Source: Taeniopygia guttata (Eukaryota > Chordata > Aves > Passeriformes > Estrildidae). Taken from it: a stretch of DNA of 64,000 bases. Below are positions 58,187 through 64,000 of this stretch, in pieces (positions within the stretch are counted from its first letter, which is position 1; each line of letters opens with the position of its first letter). The stretch is taken from contig NC_133027.1 in the NCBI RefSeq assembly GCF_048771995.1, forward strand, positions 64,727,501 to 64,791,500. The letters run 5' to 3'. Below the pieces are notes generated by a model that worked only from the letters and a program-made list of their open reading frames with translations, was not told the DNA's origin and made no database searches. Position numbers and translations under genes: made by a program.

Positions 58187-60176
58187 AAGGGAGTTGCTAA
58201 GGTCATTGAGCACTTACAAACTAACGATGAACCAAGCACACATATCTATGGAAACCAAAATGCTTCAGGAGATGCACAACATTTGAGAGCTGGGGTTCTG
58301 GTCCTACAACTCAGAGCAGTGGGGGTTACTGGCAATATGGAACAGCACCCTGAAAAAACAGGTTAATCTGTGCCAGTAGGTGAAGTTGCACAGGTTTTTA
58401 AATGGACTTGGGAGATGATAGTCACAACCAGAATAACGTTTAATCAAATCTGGAGGATACATTTGTCAAAAATAGGGATGCTGAGTTTCTTAATTTGGTT
58501 CCTGTAACAGGCATTAGTACAGAAGTAGTGAAAGCCATGTGCAGTGGATTCACAGAACCTGATAAATGCCAGTGATACTGCACAGGTGCAGCAGTTTATA
58601 TGTGTAAACCCCATTTCCTGCACATGTGCTGTATATTTATGAGATCATTCCAATGACTTCATGATGCAGGTCTGCAGTGGTACAGTAAAGAGCCTTTTGT
58701 CTGGGATTCCCTGGTGTCCTAAGGTGTGGGCAAAGCTGCACCAGCTATGAAGCTTGACATCTAGAAATTTCAGGCAAAAATCCGATGTCCTCAAATTTTG
58801 CCTATGTAAAATTACATTTAAATTACTTGAGAATTGTTGGAATAATCCAAAGGATTTTTTCATTAGCATTTTTGAACGCATAAAGTTAATAAGGCTGTAT
58901 TTATAATAAAGACTGTAGGAGAACATACAGAAATGCCTGGAGATTTATAATATAAATATTACAGCTATAAACAAGATAAATAATAATTTGTGATAAGAAC
59001 TATGCATTACATAACATAATTAATAAATAGAAATTAATTATAGTCCTTATCTTTGCAGGATTGAATAACATGAGAAGAGTTGGTATGGCTGCTGCTTTTT
59101 GTTTTTTCATGGGAATGGGGACAACACATGCTATTTTTCACAGAGTTTTTTGTGAATATAGAATATTTTATAAGCATCAAAGTTTGCTAAGACTCAAGGT
59201 GGTACATTGCCAGTAAATGTTCACTGAATTTGAGAGGGCCCAGAAAGGTTTGGAGCAAGCACTCAGATGAAACTGAATAGAAAAGCTGGGCAAGTGCTTT
59301 CCTACAGCATGCTGCCCTGGGGAATGATTGAAGTAGGCTGGTTTGATGGTCATAGTCCTGAATATGTGTGGAGGTATATGATTGGGGCAGGACCTGACCT
59401 TTAGCCATTGCAGTCTCTTTTTGGGAAATAGCCTATTTTTAAGCTCTCTTTGTGTTAGCAATGGCTTGCAACAGGAAATAAGCAGAACTTGCAATGAAAA
59501 AAAAAATTAGGTGAATTTTTATACATGAAAATTAACTTCTGACTTCAAATAGAAAGGCAAAACAACTCACAAAACCAAACTTATGAAAATCATAATTAGC
59601 ATTCAGTAATAAGACAATAAGTTGAAAATGTTGCTAGGAGACTTCTGTTTTAATTTTAGCCCTCTTGTCAAATCAATTTCACATCAAACATTTGAAACCG
59701 AAGGCATAATTTCCATATACCACATTAGTTTCAGCAAAATCCTTCTTATGGCTGGAGAATCTCAAAGTCAAAATTTCTGTCTGAAACCCCTTAAGACATG
59801 CATAGCATGCATGTCCTATCTGTAAATCTCAGAGTTTTAAACAAGTAGCTATTCCCAGCTGTCCCATAAAGCAGAGCAGATAAAAGCCATTTCTTTGACA
59901 GGGAACTATAAGTAGCAAGACTGTGGCACCAGGGAATTACCTAAGTGAAGCTGATTTTATTCCTCTCCTAAGGCAACTGGGCTTTATGCTTTACAAGGAG
60001 TTACTGTATGATCCACTACAACAGGACAAGTATTTCATTATCTTACCTATGCCACAGAGAAGTTCTGGAGCCCAAAGAAAGCAGGTTAAGTAAAATTATC
60101 CCATATGTAGAACAGGACTGTGCTGTACCACTCTAACTGCTTACCCATGGGTTCATAAAAATCCCTGTACATAACA

Positions 60177-60212
60177 TGCTATGATTATTTCATTCTATGA
60201 TTCTGTGTGCTC
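60177..60212 (+). repeat. CR1 3' terminal tail
   Basis: TATGATTATTTCATTCTATGATTCTGTG-type sequence is the short-repeat end typical of CR1. The body upstream is too diverged to trace. Confidence 0.5.
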
Positions 60213-60680
60213 ATTGGAGAGATTGAGCTCCTGACAGCCACTCATGGAAAATACAGACACTCACAATGGTTACAGGTGTCCAGAGGCCATCTCAGTTCCT
60301 AACTGAGTAGTTGGTTTACAGGACATCCTTGATTTCAGCCTTTTGCCTGGAGAATGGGGAGTTGACTGAACTGATTAAACTTCTACAGAGCCTCTGCAGG
60401 AAATACCTGGGGATTAAACCTTGTTCCAATATATATCTCATCACAACCTTAAGCAAAAACTAGCTGACAATTAAATCCATGCTCAGGCATACAGAGTCTT
60501 TTTACTTTCCTCATCTTGTGTTTTCCTTATTTCTGTTTTCCCAATACAGTCTTGAATTGCTCACATAAATTACAATCCTGGGTGCCGCCCCATGTTTGCA
60601 TCTCAGGTGTTAACACTTACTAGTTTGCACATGTAGCCTTGCTAAGGAGAGGAAGAAAGCCCTTTTAAGCCTAAGCCTTA

Positions 60681-60712
60681 GTCAGTAAAACAGGCAAGCC
60701 TGTTTTACTGAC
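60681..60712. repeat. perfect 32 bp palindrome (15 bp arms, 2-nt centre)
   Basis: Left arm GTCAGTAAAACAGGC (60681-60695) and right arm GCCTGTTTTACTGAC (60698-60712) are exact reverse complements around AA. Confidence 0.95.
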
Positions 60713-63156
60713 AAGAACCAGACAGTGCTGCATGTGGGGCAGGCTTCAGAGGCCCTGCAGCAAGCTGGTCCTGGATGACTCTTGCTAAAAATCTTAACAA
60801 AACCCTGTGGGAATTTTCCTCTGAGCTCAGTGGTCAATGAACAGAGGAAGTAGCCAACATCTGCAGAGGTTTCCTGTGCTGTGTGGGAAAATAGAAGAAG
60901 GCTTTCCCAAGTGCATGGTGGCAGGACTGACCACCTACCATTGCCCAGGTCATCATAAGCATCACGGAGAAGTCCCAGTTCCTGGCCACCACAGGAGAGT
61001 TCCTCCGAAAGGGGTGGTGTAGCAAAACTACAAGATCTCAATTGTGTGCATTTTTGCTGGAGGATGTTTTCATTTTGAAAAGATGTAGAGCCAGGTCTTG
61101 TTTAGAATGTATTTCTACATGATGATTTCTACAATGATGTCTAAAGGTCTTTTTCTACATGTGCTTGCTATGGATGAAGTATTAGTCACATGGAGAACAT
61201 TATTGCCTTACTGCCCAGGGGATGCAGGGTACAGGGTACCACAAGGTACAATTTGGCATCACTGTTTGGGCTGTGGTTGTAACAATAACTGCAGTGCAGC
61301 CCTTTCCAAAGAGAAAGAGTACACTGGCACTACCAGCAAAAGTAAAGGATGTCTGGTTGTAAATAGATTAATAAAGATAGCAGTAATAGTTACAAAATTT
61401 ATGCTGAGAGTGACTTGTTAGATGTAACACAAAAGAACAGATCATAAAACCATTTTAGCAAAGCTTTTAAAATTCAGACTCTGGGGACTTCTTGTTTATA
61501 AGCAGTGTAAATATAAGAAAATGAAAATGTGCTTGCTGCAAGAGTCATGACCATGCACCACAGCCAGTCAGTTTATGCCAATCCAGTAATTTATACAGTT
61601 TAGCTGACCACTTAGAGACAAAAGATGAATGAAAATATGCTGCCAGTGACTTATTAGCTTCTTCTTCCACTAAGAAAATCATTTGTGTCTTGGCTGAAAA
61701 AGGCATATTTTATTTCTAACTCTAATGTTGTAGAGTTGTTTGTTTTATCAATATCCTTCTGCTTACTTGGTTACCTCAAGTAACAATGAAGATTCATTAG
61801 GAACATTTTTAGGTGCAAAAAGTGCACTACAATCTAACAGTTTTAACATTGATAATATATCTTCATTTTCAATAGATGATATTGGTGTTAGCCAGGAGGG
61901 TCTATCCACAGATATTGGAGAAGGAGAACAAGCATTTGCTTTCATGTAAACATCCAGCTTATACATTGTAAAAGATGAAGCATGGTGAAGGTAAGTCATC
62001 CCTTCACTTAAAGTTTCCAATCCTTTTTCCCTGTTTGCCATAGGAGTACCAGAATTACATGAGATAGATACATCATTTTGTTACCTTTGGATGTATCTCC
62101 CTCTCTACTGTTCAAGATATCTCAAACCACCCTTTTCTGAATGTGAAGGTTGCTTGTATTTCTGAATTACTTAAGGATGACAAAGGTGGGCAAGACACAG
62201 AAACATTTGTGGTGACTGAACACTACTCACCTGTCTTTCACAACATGATAATGTTCCCTGTGGTATCACCTTGTAAATGCTAACATTTGTGACAGCATTC
62301 ATTCATCCACAGGTGAGCTGTAATAGAAACTAATGACAAATCCTTCAGTAAGTGCCTACTTTAAACATGGCTGAGCATTCTAAATTCAGAGAGGACCATT
62401 TTAGTCCTCAACAGACATTGTCTCTCAAATGCATGACAGTACCTGTCTTCATACTAGATTTCAGGTACAAAATTTCTTTAATTTGATTTGCGTATATCCT
62501 TACAAATCTGTAATTTTGTGAAAGGTTGAAACTTGGCAAGAGACTAGATAGAGACAGCTGAGTGAAGGCTTGTCTACACTCTGCTGTGTCTACACACAGC
62601 ATAGCATACTAAGGTTAGGCTTTAAATGATACTGGCTTTAATGTAAATATTTATCTCTAAATCATGCATAAAAAATTATATATTGCAGTGTTATAGAACA
62701 GGTAAATGGTATTTTAAACATTAGGTTAATGATAACTGAATTTGTGGATAGCACAAATGTGGGCTACAATGGAAGATACATTCTAGTCTAAGGAAATGGT
62801 TGCTCCGTAAAGTTTACTTCACAAAAAAATGTGAGATTGTCCCTTAATTCAAACTCAAAACAGCAGCTGAGGTGTCTTCACAGTTGGATGTAGCTTTCAG
62901 CAACATTCAAATTCAATGGCCAAAACAGTAAAAATGTCTCCTGCTCCCACAGAGTCCTGTTGGATATCCCTGATGGACCTCTCACAGCCACAGGGATATT
63001 GGACTATCTGTGCCACAGGGCAGCTGTTGGCAGAATGCTTCAGCTGGCCAGCATGAGAGATAATGCAGCCACACCACTGCTAATCCACCAGCAGGAAAAT
63101 CAGGTATCTTATGAGAGATAAGGCATGGTGTCAAATTTATTTCTTCAAATTGAATT

Positions 63157-63207
63157 CTTCATGGCGTTACTACTTCACTGAAGTAGTGAAGTAGTAACTC
63201 CATGAAG
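63157..63207. repeat. 51 bp hairpin: 22 bp arms with one mismatch, 7-nt loop
   Basis: The left arm, 63157-63178, and the right arm, 63186-63207, are reverse complements except for one position (GGCG against CTCC). The loop is TGAAGTA. The inner part is itself repetitive (GAAGTAGTGAAGTAGT). Confidence 0.93.
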
Positions 63208-64000
63208 CTCATTGCTGTGGATGTTCCAGCTTGGTTCAAGCTCAATACCTCTTCAGGCACAGTGTATCATTGCAATGTAAATTATTAATTTATTTTATTT
63301 AGGCCATTATTGATTTATGAATATTAATTCAGAAAAATGCTGTGGAGATTGCAGTTCACAAACAGTTCATAGCTGTCACATTGCACCATGAGAGCTGCAA
63401 TACAGTAACAAATTTCTTTGAGTAAATGAGGTCAGTACTTGGATGCAGCCCTACCTGATAACTGGGAGCAAAGGATACTTTGCATCCTCTGGGCTTAACT
63501 GTGTTTCACACAAATCAACTTTGATCAAGGGCTGCAGCTGCTTCCAGATGTAAATGCAATTGGGCCCTACCAAAATACTAGGTTGTAGCATGTGTTAGCT
63601 CAAAGGGAGAGTGCAGGGAACACAGCACTATCGCTTCTGAGCCGACAGACAAAACGCTCTGCCCCACACTTGGCTGGGTGTCCTCCCAGGGCATAGAGAG
63701 GTGATGGCTCATCTCTGCCTTGTACTCTTAGCAGCTGCAGACAGGCTCTGACAGGCCCCAGGCAGCGCTTGTACAGCCAGACCCACACTCAGGGAGTGTT
63801 TGTGAGGCTTAGTCAAATCAGAACTCAGCTTTTGTTCTCCCAGTAAGGCTATATCCAGATCATACTGTATTTTTCTTAACCTCTGTACCTGTGCTCCAGA
63901 AGGGGAAGAGCCGACAGTGACATTCTTTATTGCCTTAGCTTTATAACAGCTATGGGGATTTCTTTAATTGTGAAAAATAAGGTATGATTTTATTTTTAAA

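Larger units (their letters stand above)
56601..64000. other. intergenic DNA downstream of PERP
   Basis: About 7.4 kb without a recognisable gene. Contents are a T10G16 run, a (CA)10 tract, a CR1 tail near 60.18 kb, hairpins at 60681 and 63157, and a weak exon-like segment at 61876. TNFAIP3 is expected further right by synteny with mammals, but nothing of it is visible here. Confidence 0.75.

Noticed and set aside
58040..58366. 108-codon open frame downstream of PERP
   Set aside because: It crosses a (CA)10 microsatellite, and shows no domain, splice sites or family resemblance.

Overview
This window is non-coding-rich vertebrate chromosomal DNA from a bird, most likely a songbird or other neoavian. 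It contains CR1 LINE fragments and several LTRs of familiar avian types, no Alu or L1, AT-rich gene-poor spacers, CpG islands at gene starts, and two spliced genes with GT-AG introns. Nothing looks bacterial or phage-derived. No CRISPR array, rRNA or tRNA gene was recognised.

Layout. (1) Positions 1 to about 26.45 kb, minus strand: the 5' end of ARFGEF3 (BIG3, a BIG-family Sec7-related protein). Four coding exons join in phase (26453-26369, 25266-25215, 13173-13092, 10073-9942) and encode the first 117 residues. The rest of the gene lies beyond the left edge. Intron 4 contains an unexplained exon-like segment (601-485), a solo LTR (9114-9520), a putative LTR and a CR1 tail. Intron 2 holds a roughly 0.94 kb LTR (20536-21472). 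(2) About 26.06-27.13 kb: CpG island over the ARFGEF3 start. (3) About 27.1-45.9 kb: intergenic spacer with simple repeats, CR1 copies of different ages and a 43-44 bp GC-rich minisatellite with ten units (41590-42040). (4) About 45.94-46.6 kb: CpG island and promoter of PERP. (5) 46347-54543, plus strand: PERP, three coding exons giving a 196-residue four-helix protein of the PMP22/claudin type, with candidate poly(A) signals between 54.67 and 56.58 kb. (6) About 56.6-64 kb: downstream intergenic DNA with a T10G16 run, a (CA)10 tract and two near-perfect hairpins.

ARFGEF3 and PERP are transcribed divergently with start codons about 20 kb apart. This is the head-to-head arrangement known at human 6q23.3 (TNFAIP3-PERP-ARFGEF3), so the block looks syntenic. 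The genes are not an operon and share no obvious pathway: PERP is a p53/p63-responsive desmosomal and apoptotic membrane protein, and ARFGEF3 is a large cytoplasmic BIG-family protein. I found no convincing new biological system. The observations most worth checking are the symmetric exon-like segment in ARFGEF3 intron 4, a p53/p63-like double half-site in PERP intron 1, the two hairpins at 60.7 and 63.2 kb, the opposed CR1 pair at 12 kb and the minisatellite.
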